Below are positions 36,014 to 51,000 of a stretch of 64,000 nucleotides of DNA, one piece after another. The notes beneath the pieces were generated by a model. The model ran no database searches. It was not told the DNA's origin and was given only the letters and a program-made list of their open reading frames with translations. The translations under genes and the position numbers were made by a program. Numbering within the stretch: the first letter of the stretch is position 1; the number at the start of each line of letters is the position of its first letter. The stretch covers positions 7,936,001 through 8,000,000 of the forward strand of contig OY720100.1 in assembly GCA_963082875.1 (NCBI GenBank), read 5' to 3'. The stretch comes from Corella eumyota (Eukaryota; Chordata; Ascidiacea; Phlebobranchia; Corellidae).

Positions 36014-39000
36014 TTAGCCATGTTTTTCCCCAATTCTCATCCAGCCAAATAGGCGCGGCATCGAAACTCGATTGTAGCCACTTTTACTTAAATAAAAATC
36101 GACCAAGTCGCGCAAGACTTGGTAATGCTTTCGGTAATCGCTAACTCGAATACTACCAAACGAATCTAGAAAAAATATTAATTAATTTTTTTTAATAACC
36201 TTAAAATGATCTAATCACACCAACGCCAAAAATTAAAAGACAATTTTAAATTTTGTTATGCGAGCTGTTGGATTTGAACCCCTAACTCCAGGTATTGAGA
36301 TCTTTATTACCCCGCGTTATTGTACGACTAAAGTTTGTTAAAAATATTAAAAAAAAAACATTGGGTAACTTACTGTTTCCATCTTGTTTGTATTTTTTTA
36401 AAGCGTAATCAACATCAAATTGTAATTTGTAGAAGCAGAGTTGTTGAAATAATGATTTATAGGTGACCTAATTAAAAAATAAAAATGCTTTATCAACTTT
36501 AATAACACCAGAGCTTGCTTTTTAAATGCAAAATGTTTAAAGTCGTCAGAAAACTAAATCGCTTCGCCTTGGTATGCTCAACGTAGTGAATTAAAAGCAG
36601 AACAAAAAAGACGGATTTAGAAATTTTTCAAAATTCGCTGCAGTCGAATTTTTTAATTTCTAGCTCGACCCATTTTTTTCTGCCAAAAAAACACTACTCA
36701 GCCGGCCTCTAGCTGTCATCACGTGACCAAAAAAAAATATTTAAAAAAATGTTTCCCCACCTCGGGTCTGAGTACACCTTTGAAGCAAGCCGAGCACACG
36801 GGTCCAGTTTTATCATGTAGAACGGGGGTACTTCGGGTTCTGTGACTACAGGCTGGATCATCGCAGGATAACCACCCCTGTTCGAATTAAAATTTAATTT
36901 ATTAACTTTAAATAATGAGTTAATTTATTAACCAATAATTAATTTATTAACTAATAATAATAAATAATAATGAGACCATCCGAAAATACCAAATTGCCCA
37001 AAGACATGAAAATATTCAAGAAATCTATATATAAAAATATATTTGTATATCGTTCGCGGTGCAGGGTAAATTATTGCTGACAAATATTACTTGAAAGTTG
37101 TGACGATACTATGACAATTAAAATCCCAACAGTAGGGCAGACTATTAACTATTTAATATAGCTCTATATATTATGTAAGTTTTTTTTACATTTAAAACTA
37201 TTTTTATTATGCTTGATTGTCGAATTTCAAGATTTCGCTCAGTTACTAACAAACTGAGAGAAAATTTTCAAGAAATTCGTCGATTTTTCCTTTTATTGGA
37301 TTTTAATCGGTTAAAAAATAAACCGAAAAAAACTGTGGAAAAGGAAAATAGGTTAAAAAATATATGTTACAAATTACGTCAGCTAATATGTTACCAAAAT
37401 GGCCAAAAAACACTAAAATTTAAAAATCGTGGTATTTACTACTTAAAGGCGGTTCGATTGATGTTATAATACTAATATTATGACATCACAATGTCCTTAA
37501 CATAACAGAAGCATAGTTTCAATTTTAACCCAAATTCGAAAACTTAAATAACTGAATAAATAAAAAAAACTTGGAGAAAGTAAAAAATTTAAAAGATTTC
37601 TTAAGCTCTGCAGGGTCTGTTATTTACCCAGACGCACTACGGACCGCGTCATAACATTTCAAACGCAGGGAACGAAAAATGACATTTTGTAAATTCAGCG
37701 CGGGGTTCGAAATACGACCAGGCGTTGTTAAAAGCTTTACAAGTACACCAAAAACGTATTTCGAGCCCTGTTAATCATGCATTCCGGCTTAAATGTGGAC
37801 AAATAAGAGACCACTCCCATATTAAGGGTCTTAGAATGCACTTTAATCAAGGGCTAGTAGCACCGCCCTATTGGCGTATTACTTTGGCTGTCTTTTTGGA
37901 GACAAGTTTTAATTACTTTTAGCTCTTTATAAATATCTCGATAATATTAGAGGGCACGTGACGTCGTTGTGGCTACGTGTTTTACAAAAAAAATCAACAA
38001 AAAACAACTATTACATTAAAATGACATAAACGATTTTCGTTTCTTAAATTATTTTTTCGTATTTCTCGGTTTGATTTTAGCTTGTTGTTTATTTATTTTA
38101 TTATAAGAATTATTTTTAATTAAAAAATTTTTCGCATTTCGCAATACGCATGAAATTAAAACCAGCGTTGCAACAACAAATGATAACAAATTACCCAATT
38201 TCGAAATCTCAACAACGGCAAGGGGTAACTACGCAAACAAGCCCTAAAAAACTCAATTATTAACAATGTTTGCTTTCAATATCATCACCATAACGTAGTT
38301 ATCAGACTACAAAATATGACGAACGGTATAGTAAGTACCATACGCTAAACACTCGGTAGTTAGAACACCAGCTAAACAAATTTAAGCCAGCTACTTAGCT
38401 TAGGCGAGCGATGTGCACAATAAGGGCGGCAGAGGAAAAAGTAATAATATTTTCGAGTAGCATTTTTTGATGATTATTTGAAATGGAGTACCTATCACTT
38501 GAATAGTAAAGTTATGAGAAAAACAAATAAAAAAAGCAAATGTTGGTAATATTGCTTGTTAACAACTGTTTAGTTTCCAGCAATTAAAACAATATTAGGC
38601 TTAACATATTTAAAATGTAATTATTTAACTTTTGGTATTAATAATTAATTAAACCCAAAATTAGAATCTTATATTTTTACAAATTGATTTCATATTTTTT
38701 TTTAATTAAATTATATTTTTAAGTATATACCAAAAGTCTAAACAGAAGTTGAAAAAACTAATAACAATTTACATGTATTTAATATATATATACATCATTA
38801 CTAATAGAAAGTGTTTAAAAATTATTTTAACTTTAAGCTTATTTAAACAAGTTAAGTGGTTCAACTACCGATAATGCTTTTAAGTACATTTTCACTTTAT
38901 TATGTTTAATGTATTTTGATTGTTTTAATTTTTTTGAAAAACGCAATTGTCGAAATTTCGAGAACTAAAAAGTGAACTTCACTTGATTACCAGGATATTA

Positions 39001-42000
39001 GAATATTGATTAAATAAAAAAAGCAAACTTAACAATATAACTAGAATCTATTATGTAGTTAAAAAAAATGCAAAAATAAAATTAAAAAAAAAGACAATGA
39101 AAGTTTTTGTTCGTAACAAAATTTAAAATTTTTAAATTATTAACTACCTTGTAATAATTCTTTATATCCATATTTATCGCATCTGTTAGTTGATTTTGTA
39201 AACATACCAAAAAATCTGCCACCGTTTTTGAGTCATTCTCGCCGCAAGGTTGTGCTAGAGAGCACCTCCAAGTTGGGTCCTAAGAATAAATAAATAATTT
39301 TTTTTTTTTAAATTAAGCAAAAAAAATATTTTTTTTTACCGTTTCTACAAATACTCCAGAATCAAATTTGATTTCTTTTCCAGATTGAGGACAAACAAAG
39401 GTAAAGCTCTTGCATCCCTGGTACTTCTCCTCTTCAGTAGCTTGCACACTCATCAACCTCTCCTCCTCATCCACTTCATTGCTCTGTGTCCTCTTGAATC
39501 TGCTGGAGTCAAGTCCTGGATAAAAAAAATGTTTTGTTAAATTTAAAAAAAATGAAGATTTTGAAAAGTCTCAAAATATGTAAACTATTTTTACCCAGAA
39601 ACTGAGCAATTAAAGCAGCATCGGTTCCATCAATAGGATCACATAATCTGGTCACAACTGGGTGGACTTGTTGGGATAAATAATATTCACTATCAATCTG
39701 TAATAACCAAAAAAATATTAAAGACAGATTTTCACTTGAAAAATTGACTAAAAAAAGATCTAAAAAAATGTTTTTTCCTACCTTTAAATTGTCACTGTGT
39801 TTAATTTCATCAACAGTATAAGCTCTGTGGGTTGCTGGTGCAGTTGTACCATCCTAATATTAAAAAATAAATAAAAACTTTAAAAAAATAAGGTAAAAAC
39901 AAAACATAGTCCTCAAATTTATTAACCAATAAAAACATCTAAATACAGCATAAAAAGCTTTATAAAAACTAAAACACTTAGTTTGTAATGTTAAAACATT
40001 GATATTTACTACATAAGGTTCTGGGTTCAATTCCTACTTCTTTCATGCTAGAGCACCATTGTAGGTGTTACACATGAAAAACTATACAGCCAAATTAAGT
40101 GCATAAATTTAATCAATGATACCTTAAACTGCCAAAGCCAACTCGAAAATTGGATAGGCTAACTAATGTTATTTTGTAGTAAGGCTGTGAAATTAACCTT
40201 ACCAAAAATTTGAATTTTTTTATTAAAAGCAGCAAGTCGGTAATGCTTACCTCACATATCACATAGGAAACAATATCACCAGCTTTAATACGTTTTGTCA
40301 TTGATGAATTAACTCTTAAAGCTACTCTAACATGAGGAAGCGAATCCTTGCCAGGATACAAATGTGGTTCTCTAGTTAATTCCTGATTTTAATAAAAAAT
40401 AAATAATTTAAATTTAAAATGTAAAAATATTGCTTGGATTTTTTGAAAATCACTTTTAAAATCCCGAAATTTATTTTAAAAAATAGTTTTTTTTACCTTT
40501 CTGATCTGGTACATTTCAAAAGAATATTCATTTTCTTTTACTTTTCTTCCAACTTCTTGTAAATTTTCGTGAATTTTTTCCACGATTGTTTCTCGAGGTT
40601 GATCCGATAATATTTGGTTAACAGCAAAACTAAAAAAAAAATTATTATTAAAAATACTACAAAGTATAAAACAATAAACTCGAGTTTTTAATTTTAAGTA
40701 TAATTATTAATATTTTTTTAAATTAGGCTTGTGATATTGTTTATTTTTAAATATTTTATTTGAAAAAAGTCTTACTTTCCAGCAATTTTAGCAAGATCAC
40801 ACCAATCTCTTCTTACAATATCCAATCCCTTCAATTCCTGGACAGTTTTGTAACCACCATCAGGTAATCTATAATAAAAAATAAATTTGCATAAAAAAAA
40901 AAGAAAAAAAAACATTTCATTTAAAATAAACATTTCTTTCATTTTTACCTCTGTACACTAAGTGCTGCATATTTTTTCTTTTTTAATAACAATAATGATT
41001 TATAAACACCATCGATGTCTATTTCTAACAACCGATATAATTTGTTCACCTCTGCTTTCACCTAAAAAAATACATGTTCAATAATATATTTAATATATAA
41101 TCGAGCTTATTTAGGGAAGTCATAATAAATTAAAATGATTTTAGAATCTTTTATACATATGTGAAACACAACAACAGTGTAACAGTACATGTATTAAGTA
41201 CATAAATTATAAGAAACAATATTATAATTACCTGATTTCCAAGCTTAAATGCATGGTCCATATCAGTGCTGTTTGTGTTGATCATAATTGAATCCGTGTC
41301 TCCATAAATAACTTCCAATCCCATTCGTTGGGCGAGTTCCTTAGTGTGCATCAAAATCTAACAAGAAAAAAATTGTAAATTAATATCTCATAACAACACA
41401 ATTACAAAAATAAAACTATTTATATAAACATCTGGAACAATTTGTATTTTTTTTAAAAATTTTTAAACTATTTTGCCTGTAAAAACTAAAGTTTTCTAGA
41501 AACACATACTATTATCATCATTAAAATGCTTATCGAAGTTAGGTTTTTTTAAAATCAAGTAAATATTTTAAGAACTTACTTCTCTGCCTTGTCTTGTCAC
41601 CATAGCAGCAAGTGGTTTAGCATAAAATCTGGAATTACTAAAACCAAGACATCCATACATACTGTTGGCTGTCAACTTTAATGCTTTTTGTCTAATGTCA
41701 TACTAAAAAATCAAAAAATGTTTATTAAAAAAAATTAATTTTATGATTTTAAATTTTTAAAAAAGATGAAATTTACTTGTATATATTGATCTTGTGAGAT
41801 GGTTTGATCTTTCATCAATCTTTTTACTTGTTTTCGTCTTTCCACCAACTTCCGAATCTCAGTGGGCAAGACTCCGGGTTCGAGTCCACTCTCTGGCATC
41901 TCTGGAATATAGGTTTCCAGTTCAACCTGAGAAAAAAAATATTTTTATTGCAAAAAATTAATATACAAAAAATATTTTCAAACAAAAATTTTAATCTACC

Positions 42001-45000
42001 TCTGATCCCTGTGGGGGGTAACGGTCAATTGTAGTAAAACAAATATTAAATTCTTGAATAATGGAAGGATATAAACTGTTAAAATCAAGTAACAGAATAT
42101 ATTTGTCGTAGAAACCACGTTTAGGGTCGAGAACGAGACCTCCTTCATAAGCTGCTTTCTTACGTTGTTTACCTGTGTTACCTATAAAATAAATCATGGC
42201 ATATTTTGGTTGATTTGTATATATATAAATAGTTAAACAATTATTATACAGACTACATTTTTATATATTTGACCTGGATTTTTATTAAATTGGTTGTCGT
42301 AAATTTGCTGCGACAAAAAATCGCTCACAAACGAGCAGCAGTTTTTATATTTTAAACAGCTATAAATTGGATTCATAAGTATAAAATTTTATAACCATTT
42401 TGTATAAACTAAAATATTTTAAAATAAATCAGCCTGAAAATATTTTATAAAAACTAAAAAAATTACCTTCATTTTCCTTAGATACTTGTTCCTTCTTTTT
42501 GTAAACTAAAAATAAAAAAAAACACAAATAACAAATCCTAAAATAAAATGCAACATCGAAAAATATCTGAAAGAACTAAAATTATAAAATCACAAGACTA
42601 TTTTAAAAAATTTTTGTAAGAATTAACTTTAAATTTACTTTTATCTGGTGGTATGAACCCTTTTTCATGGAATGCATGTAGTAATAAAAACTCATTTCTT
42701 TCCGATCTTCCTCCCATAAGAGTTCGTGATAGAACATTTCCTAATTTAAATAAAACAAAAAACTTAAAATTCTATACCAAAAATTCTTTTTAATAAAAAA
42801 TTACAAACATTTCAAAAATGATAAAAAATTTTTTATTTATATTTTAAAATTGTAATATTTTTAATAAAATATATTAATTTAAATGTTTAATTACCAGCTA
42901 TGTTAGTGATTTGTAGGGCAAGTGGTAGAGCATTTAATTCACAAGTGACCTCCAATAACAAACTAGCATCCAATAAAGTATGTTCAATCATCCATAACAA
43001 ACTTTCTGAAGTCCTAAAATCAAAAAAAAAATTAAAATATTTTTTCACAACCTTTTTAAAAAATCTCATATTTTTATCAAATATTTTTTTTGTTCTCCTA
43101 CTTACGTAAACATGTTTTTAATTTCTTCAGTTGGTAGTTCTTTTCGTTGTTTATGTAGAATTTGGTCAGACAAGGCAGTTAAGTCATAGCTCTTACACCG
43201 AATTAATTCTTTGGCAGATATTTTAATGTCGCACAAAATTCTCCCAGTAGCAATGGATCTATCGCTGAACCTACCTCCTCCCTAATAAAAAATAATATTT
43301 AAATTTATATTTAAAGTTATTAAAAAGATTATTTTCACAAATTAATGGCAATAGATTAGTTTACAGTTTTTAATTGCTCCAAAAACCATTTTTAAGGCAT
43401 TTTAACTTAACTTAAACCAGCCAAACTTCGTGTTTTTTTCCCGATATTTAATATTTTTTTAACCGTTTTAAACTTTTTTTTAATAATTAAATAGCTTTAA
43501 AATATTTAAAATTAAATATTTTATGTTTACCAGGATTTTTGGAATGTTTTGTTTTTTTAGTCTTCCAATCCTCGACCAATGAGGAACCTTACAAGCTGTC
43601 ATCCTATGAAGTAAAACATCAAGATCAAAAGTCAGAAGATCGTGACCTATTATTACATCTGGATCAATCTAAAGTAAAAAACATTTTTTAATATTAACCA
43701 AACAAATAAATACGTTTATATTAAAAAAAAATTGTAAAATCGTTTTTTTAAAAAAAAAAATTGTAAAATCGTTTTTTTTTTTAATATTGTTTGTTTATTA
43801 TTATAGTTATATAGTTTTTTTTAAATATTTTTATCAAGCCAGAATGTAATATTGTTATGTTTAAGCTCATTACCAACTCAGGCTCAAAGGGCATAAAGTT
43901 TGGCATTTGTGCAACTTAAAACTTTTGACATGACCGGTAAATCACACTTTTGGTTTGGTAAAAATATTGTCAGACAAATAATATGCTAACGATGGAATTA
44001 AACCAAAGACCTATCAATCTATGTCTTATCATTAAAATAAATCATATTTGTATAATAGGTCAACATTTTTTCATTTACATTACCTTTAGTAATTTAACAA
44101 GAAAAAAACATAATAACGATCTTTCAGTTCCAAATATTTCAACATCAAATCCTTTTCTTTTTATTGCATCCCGAAAATCATAAGGATATATACAATCAGA
44201 AGGTTTTGAAATTGCTAAAAAAAACAAAAAAAAGTTTTAAAATGGTTTTTAGACCTAAAATTTTTTGTTAAAGTGTATATTTATTAGTTTTAGATTTTTA
44301 CAATAAAATTTGTTGCAGCTTTAAGTGTTTTAGGGTACATATGAGTGCAATAGCAAATTGATTAAGCTGTTGTACTACATACATACCGCAAACCAAAAAA
44401 ATATCCGATTTACCAAAAAATTAAATAACAACAAAAGTTAGAAAATAAAAATGATATTGCATGTAATTTGGTTGGTATAAACTGTGCAATAGCAAAATAG
44501 TAAATAGCCTTTGCACAATTTAAATACCAGCAAATGACAGCTTGATGGGTTAAAAAATAAAAATGATAAACAAAAATAAATTCCTGCAGACCTAGAATAA
44601 TTATTAAATAAATGTTAGTATTAAACAAATGAACAATATTAACTTGTGCTCAAATTAAATACAAAGGTTACTTAAAAACTAATAAATTAACCAATATTTA
44701 AATACTTAAAGTTAGCAAACTAGTCAGTTAAAATGACATTGAATAAATGCTCAAAACAAAAATTTAACATACATCTGATGAAGCACCAGTTTATATTGGG
44801 TACAGTACCTGTGCAATAGCAATCGAAAAAAAAGCTGTTGCACAGTTAAATACCTGATATAAATAGCCAAATAAAAAATAATGGCATGACCACGCCCATC
44901 CCTCTATGTGTTTTGTATGCTTAAGAGGCTTTGCTCATTAAAGAAAAAAAAACATTTACAAAATGACCGAAAATTTAATAGTTAAAAGTGTAGTGATCTA

Positions 45001-48000
45001 AGATTTCGAACCATAATAATTAAATTTACTTATTAATCCCTCTAAATTTAGTAAGTACTTATGAATATTTTTTAGTTAATGATGTTTTTTAAAGTGTGTT
45101 TTTACACTCCCGAGCTCTTCAAGAGAGACCCAACTAAAATAGGCTTCTATTAGATATATTTAAACTGTATTGAGTTTAAAAATGTAATTAAAAATAAATT
45201 TGCAACTACATTCTGCCAAAATCTCTATAACGCCATAAAATTGTACTCAAAATAGTTTGGTACTAATTTTGAAATGATCACATATTTTCAGCTGTACAAG
45301 CTGGAAGTTTATTCTGCATGATGAGTTCTTAGAAATAATAAATTTCCACAAAAAATGTTCTAATTGTGTTTATCACATGAGGGTGTAGTTTACTAACTAA
45401 TCCTAGTTTAACAACGACTTTGGTTGTATTATTACAATTTTGTATTACTTGGTAACTAAATTACAACATTTTATATAAAAAATAAAATATTTAAGTCCAG
45501 TTTTTCACATCTAACAAAAATTGATTGTTAACAATTTTAGAAAAACAACAACCAAATAAATAATTTATCAACAAATTTTAAAGGATGAAACCATGTAAGT
45601 GCTGTATTAGTTATACAGGCATGCTTTGATTGATTTTAATTAATCACGCTTTTAATGGGGTTTAAATAGACAAAGAATTATAACACGATCCCTTGGAAAT
45701 AACTTATTCGCGCTCATTCACAGAAGGGAAATGACAGAAAGGAACTGCACTCAAACCCGTTTCAACACAGATGTAATGTATTAGATATACGAATGTGTAA
45801 GACAGGATATCATTAAAATCGATAAAGGAAAAAAACTCCTGTGCATGACTAACCGTGGTTTAAAGATATGGAAATTATCTGACTATAGCATTATAGTATT
45901 TTTTTCCGAATACCATGAACAGTTTAAAAGTATATATTTAACCCGTGTATAGATTTGTCACTAAAAATAAATACAAAAATTATAAATCTACAAAGTGTAT
46001 AAATTTTGTTTGGTATAAATATTTAGTTGCTAAGTGAAAGTTGCCCAAGTTTTATATGTACAATACAAATTCGATTGCCTAAAATTATGACAGAAGCTAA
46101 TCTAACCCGTGGGCGTTAAAAAAAGTAGCAATACCGGAAGTTATTAAAGCGATCGATTAGCCAAGGAAAGAATTAAGCCATTCATTATACATAGGTTTCA
46201 AGGTTTATTAGTTAGACCATTGTATATATCAAAGAATGGGTTTAAATAAATATCAAGTTTTGGAATTATTAAGTACAAATATTACAATTTCACCTTTGAG
46301 CTTGGAAGAATTTAAAGTGTTTGATGCACAGAAAAGTCGAGATTTGATTATAAAAAAGTGTGAGAACCTATTAGCTTTTAGAAAAACAAAAGACAAAAAA
46401 ATATCATTTTCAACTTTTAACTACTTCGGCATCTGCGACATCAAAAATCTGACCGGTAATCAACTACTTAGAGCGTTTGTTGGAATTTTTAACAACGAGA
46501 AATTATACAGACCTGGAAATTGCTTTCTGTTCACAGACAATGGAATAAACCCAAACCTTGCAATTTGTGTGGTTTATTTTTGGCAACCCTTGTTTGTTTC
46601 GTATGAGTTTGGAGTAAATCTGATTCCATATTTATTCGAGAAATGTTTTGATGATAAAAAATGTAAAGAAAAGGCTGTATCTAAAAAATCCTACAGCCAT
46701 CTTTACGAAAACTCCATTTTAGTCAAATATCGATTAAAATGTGTATAATTATTTCCAAAATTTCTTCAAGAAAATATCATTAAAATAAGCCCTTCTTAAA
46801 AGAAGACCCAGAAGGAAAACTTCCATTGGCAGCTTGTATTAAATTGGCCATGGTTGATTTAAAAAAGCCTAACATATTGCAACCTGTCTTGGGCCTGCAC
46901 GACCAATCTCTTAAAGATTTAAATATAGAAATACCTCGCGATTGTCTAGAAAGGATTACCAAAAGTGTATACGAAAGAAAAAGGAGGAAATAAGACTGCA
47001 AAAAGTGGAAAACATAGTTTTAGAGTAAAGCACAGTTGATCTTAGAAGTAACCTTGTTAATCGGTAAATCGATACGCAAAACATTTACTTTGTTAATGCG
47101 GCTTAGTTAAATTACATGCAACAATAGTTAATCATAACAGTTTGAGAATTTTAAAAGTTATTGTTTAAAGGCAGCCATTGCAAAAATTACAACATTTAAA
47201 CTAAATTAAACAACAATGGTAAAAAAAATATTTTTTTGTAAAAAAAAAAAACAAATTAACTAAATCGCAATATAACAAAGGTTATAGGTCCAATGACAAT
47301 TTTTAAAAGTTAACTTAAAAATTAAATTTTAACGCAAAATTTAATTTCATAATTATCGATTATTGCATTATTTGTTTAGTGCCCACTTTTAAGAATGTGC
47401 TATTCAAATCACCTAAATTTATAATGTATTAAATTGACAAAAAATTAATCTTAGTTATTATTTATTGATTTTCAGGGCTCTGCAGGAACTAAAAAATTCG
47501 GTGGATTGCTATTCAGAAAGAAGTATAAACGTTGTTATAGATGACATCAAAAAGTTTTATGAAATTTGTTAAGACAAACGCAACATTGTTTTATTATTTT
47601 CAATAATACATTTGTTAAATAAGTACAAATTTGAAAATATACCTACTTTTTTACAAACTGTTCAGGCTTTTTTACTTTCTGGCAACTTTTAAGTGATTTA
47701 GAGTTACATCAAGCTTTTATCTTGTTAATTATTGTTTAATTCTGTAATATTTCCAAATAAGTTTCAATTAATATACTTATTTTATGTGTAAATGTATTGT
47801 GATTGGCAATTTGTTTTTTTTTGACCTGTTTATGCCAAAATAATTAAAGTATATAGATTGTTATTGCATTTCGTATTTAATAAAACAAATAAATGAACTT
47901 TTCTGCTAGCGTATAACGCAAACTTGTACCAAGTAGGCCCAATTACAAAAACTCTATATATATAAGTCCTGTGAAAAAAGGGATTTTTTTACATGACATA

Positions 48001-51000
48001 GTTTTGTACTATTACCAAATTCACAGTAATTTTTGTGAGCAATATAAAACTTTGCATAATTTATAACAGGATGTTAAAATATTTTTTGGTAGTTAAAAGC
48101 ATTCTTTCCACGCAATTTAACGTCTCTTAATTGTGTTATTACATCCTATTAAAATATCAACGACTTATCTATTCGAACTATTTTTTGTTTATACTTTGAT
48201 TTCGCAGTGATTTTTCCTATGTTGTTTATACTTTTATCTTTTTTACATAAAGGTTTAATTTATGACATCTTAAATTTAAACCTTTCAGTGTTTTTTACCT
48301 TACAGACGGTATGTATATAATACAAATAAAATACAACAGGAAGCATATTTAACCCAACTGTTCTTAACTAAAGAGTTTGTAGGATGTTTTTTAGCTGTGA
48401 CTTCCAGCTATGGCTTACACATGGTTTTTGGCACCATGACAATCCACTTGGCTGAGTGGTAAAGTCACTAAAAGTGATATGGTGCCAAGAACTAACAGAC
48501 ATACATAAACTGTTATTTAGAAAATGAAAAGACAACTATCCAATGTTATTTCAATTAAATCTAAAATTTCATTTTGTGCAAGTCAGACGCATAACGAATT
48601 TAGGTTAATAGTATATATATGTATATATAATGCACTTTCGCCTAATGTTGTGCTATTATTGCATTTTTGGCAGCCAAATTCAAATCAACACAAATTTATG
48701 TGATAAATAAAAAATGGTTCAAAACTACAAGCTTTCACTAGTAGCAAAAAAAAGTATGTACAAGGGCAGTTTAAACTGGCAAACAGTACGTTTAGTATTT
48801 TGCGTAGATTAAAGACATATTCACGAATAACAATTTCACAAATATTTCTTAAACGAGTGTGTTTTTATCATGACATAAAAACATTTTTGTTGATGAATTA
48901 AACGAAAACTAAACTTATTAAAAATTTTATTTTAGAATTAAACATTCGCAAAAATATGTTTGCATAAAACCAAAAGTAAAAAGTGTATATATATATATCG
49001 TGTATTATTTAGGTTTTTTCGTTTAGCAAAGGGAAATTTTGCAAGTATTAAATACTTTTCTATAAAGTGCGGCGTACAAGTCAATACATACTTTTTAATT
49101 TCAAGCCTGCACACAATTTTTTTTTAGTTTTGGTGGAACCACCATACACTTTTTAATAGTTTTAACAACGCTTAATTTCTTTAAAAATACGCTGTCCGGT
49201 GACGTCATAAAAATGGTACACCCCCCTTTAATTTATATGAAGTCGGTGCTTATGGTCATGACAAAAAAATAATAAAATAAAAGATGAAAGGTAACAGTGT
49301 ATTGGAGTACCATTCGTATGTGCAATAGCTTTAAAATGTTGTTCAATACTTTTGCACAAGAATAGAACTACAAAACCACATTTTTAATATTTTTTTGTAA
49401 TGGATAATAAATGAGATTTATAGTTACCGAAAAAACTTTTCTGGAATGCAGGTTTTGGAGCTGTTCTGTCTATAGGAAACTCGTTGTGAATTAAGCCAGC
49501 TATGCCAACAATCTAAACAAAAAATCTTAAAATTAAAATTTATAAACCCATACATATGTGGAACTACAAAAAAAATTAATTATATGCATTAAATATTCGA
49601 TTTTCATGCAATATTCAAGTCTATACATGTAACAAACCTATGTCTCAAAAAAATAAAATTATAAGTTTTTACCTCATTTTGGTGTGACTTCAAATTAGGT
49701 AAAGTTTTCATACTGATAGAAAGAATAACAAGTGGTGGGGCAGTAAGATTGTCAACCACGATAATATCTAATGGTGAAAGCACAGTTGCCTCTATCTTGC
49801 ACCAGCTAATATTTTGTGTGTTCATTTCTAAACAAAAAAGTTTTTAATGAGGATGTCACAAACTATTTGCTAATAAATTCACACATAATTTAAAGTTTAG
49901 TTGTTAAATAATATTTCTTAAACATAAAAACTGTAACCAAAACTGGTTTTTGTAACCAATTCAAAAAAAACTAAGAAAAAATACTGACGAGGTTTTTTGA
50001 CGTCGATCCAGCATGGTCCCTTTATCCGTTGCTCCATTAACAGTGCCTCTAGTGGTGACTGGTTGACTCCGAAGATACACTGAAAAGTGTCACCTGAAAT
50101 ATCCGCAGGTAATTGACCGTACTCAGCTGGGTAACTTATCTCTAGATATTGAGCTAGATGTGGAATGTCAGGACCACCAAAAACATTATTTTTTTCAACA
50201 ATCTAAAAAAAAAAATTATAAATACTATTTTTTTTATAATTTTTTTACACCTTAGCTTTCGAATTCAGAATCTATAATCTACCTTAAAAAAAAGGATTAA
50301 ATTCGGGGCTACATAAAAGAAAATTAGACAAAAATTGCTTAATAACAACTAAAATGCCCTTTTACCAAAAATTTTACATAGCAAGTTGTATGTGTGTACC
50401 TTAGTTTTAAACTTCATTATTCTGTTGTTTTCAGCAACTTGAGTATCAAATTCCTGATAAACCATTTGTGGGTTAACTTCTTCCCCTGTCTTCCGATGCT
50501 GTAAAACAAAAAAAAAACTAAAGCAAATTTTTTTAAATCTTAAATGACAAAAATATATATATATTCTTTTTTTTAAATTAAATGGGCTATATCCTAAAGC
50601 ATCAAACAGAAAAAAAATCCTATTTACTATTTAGTTGTTTAAATTATGTTACACACTTGTTCAAACAAAAATTTTCTTTCGAAGCATTTCTTACCGTATC
50701 CCTCGGTAAAACGTAGATTTTTCTCTCAATATTTTTGACAGTCAACGAACAGCTGACGTGACGTTTTGCCGACTCAATAAAAACTTTTCCGAACAAATAA
50801 ACAACACCAGGTTGCTTGTATTGATCTTCATAAGCATCAAGCCAATAAAATCGAAATACCTAAAGCCATTTAGATGTTATATATATATATATACATAAGA
50901 TATTATAAAAAAACTAAACTAGTAAAAACCAAAATTATAAAAATAATTTTTTTTATTTAACAAAAATTGAAAACATTGTACAAAAGAGATATTTAAATAG

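Noticed and set aside
46780-47001. 73-codon minus-strand frame
   Set aside because: Antisense shadow of exon 2 of the nested gene, which reads better on the plus strand with splice sites.
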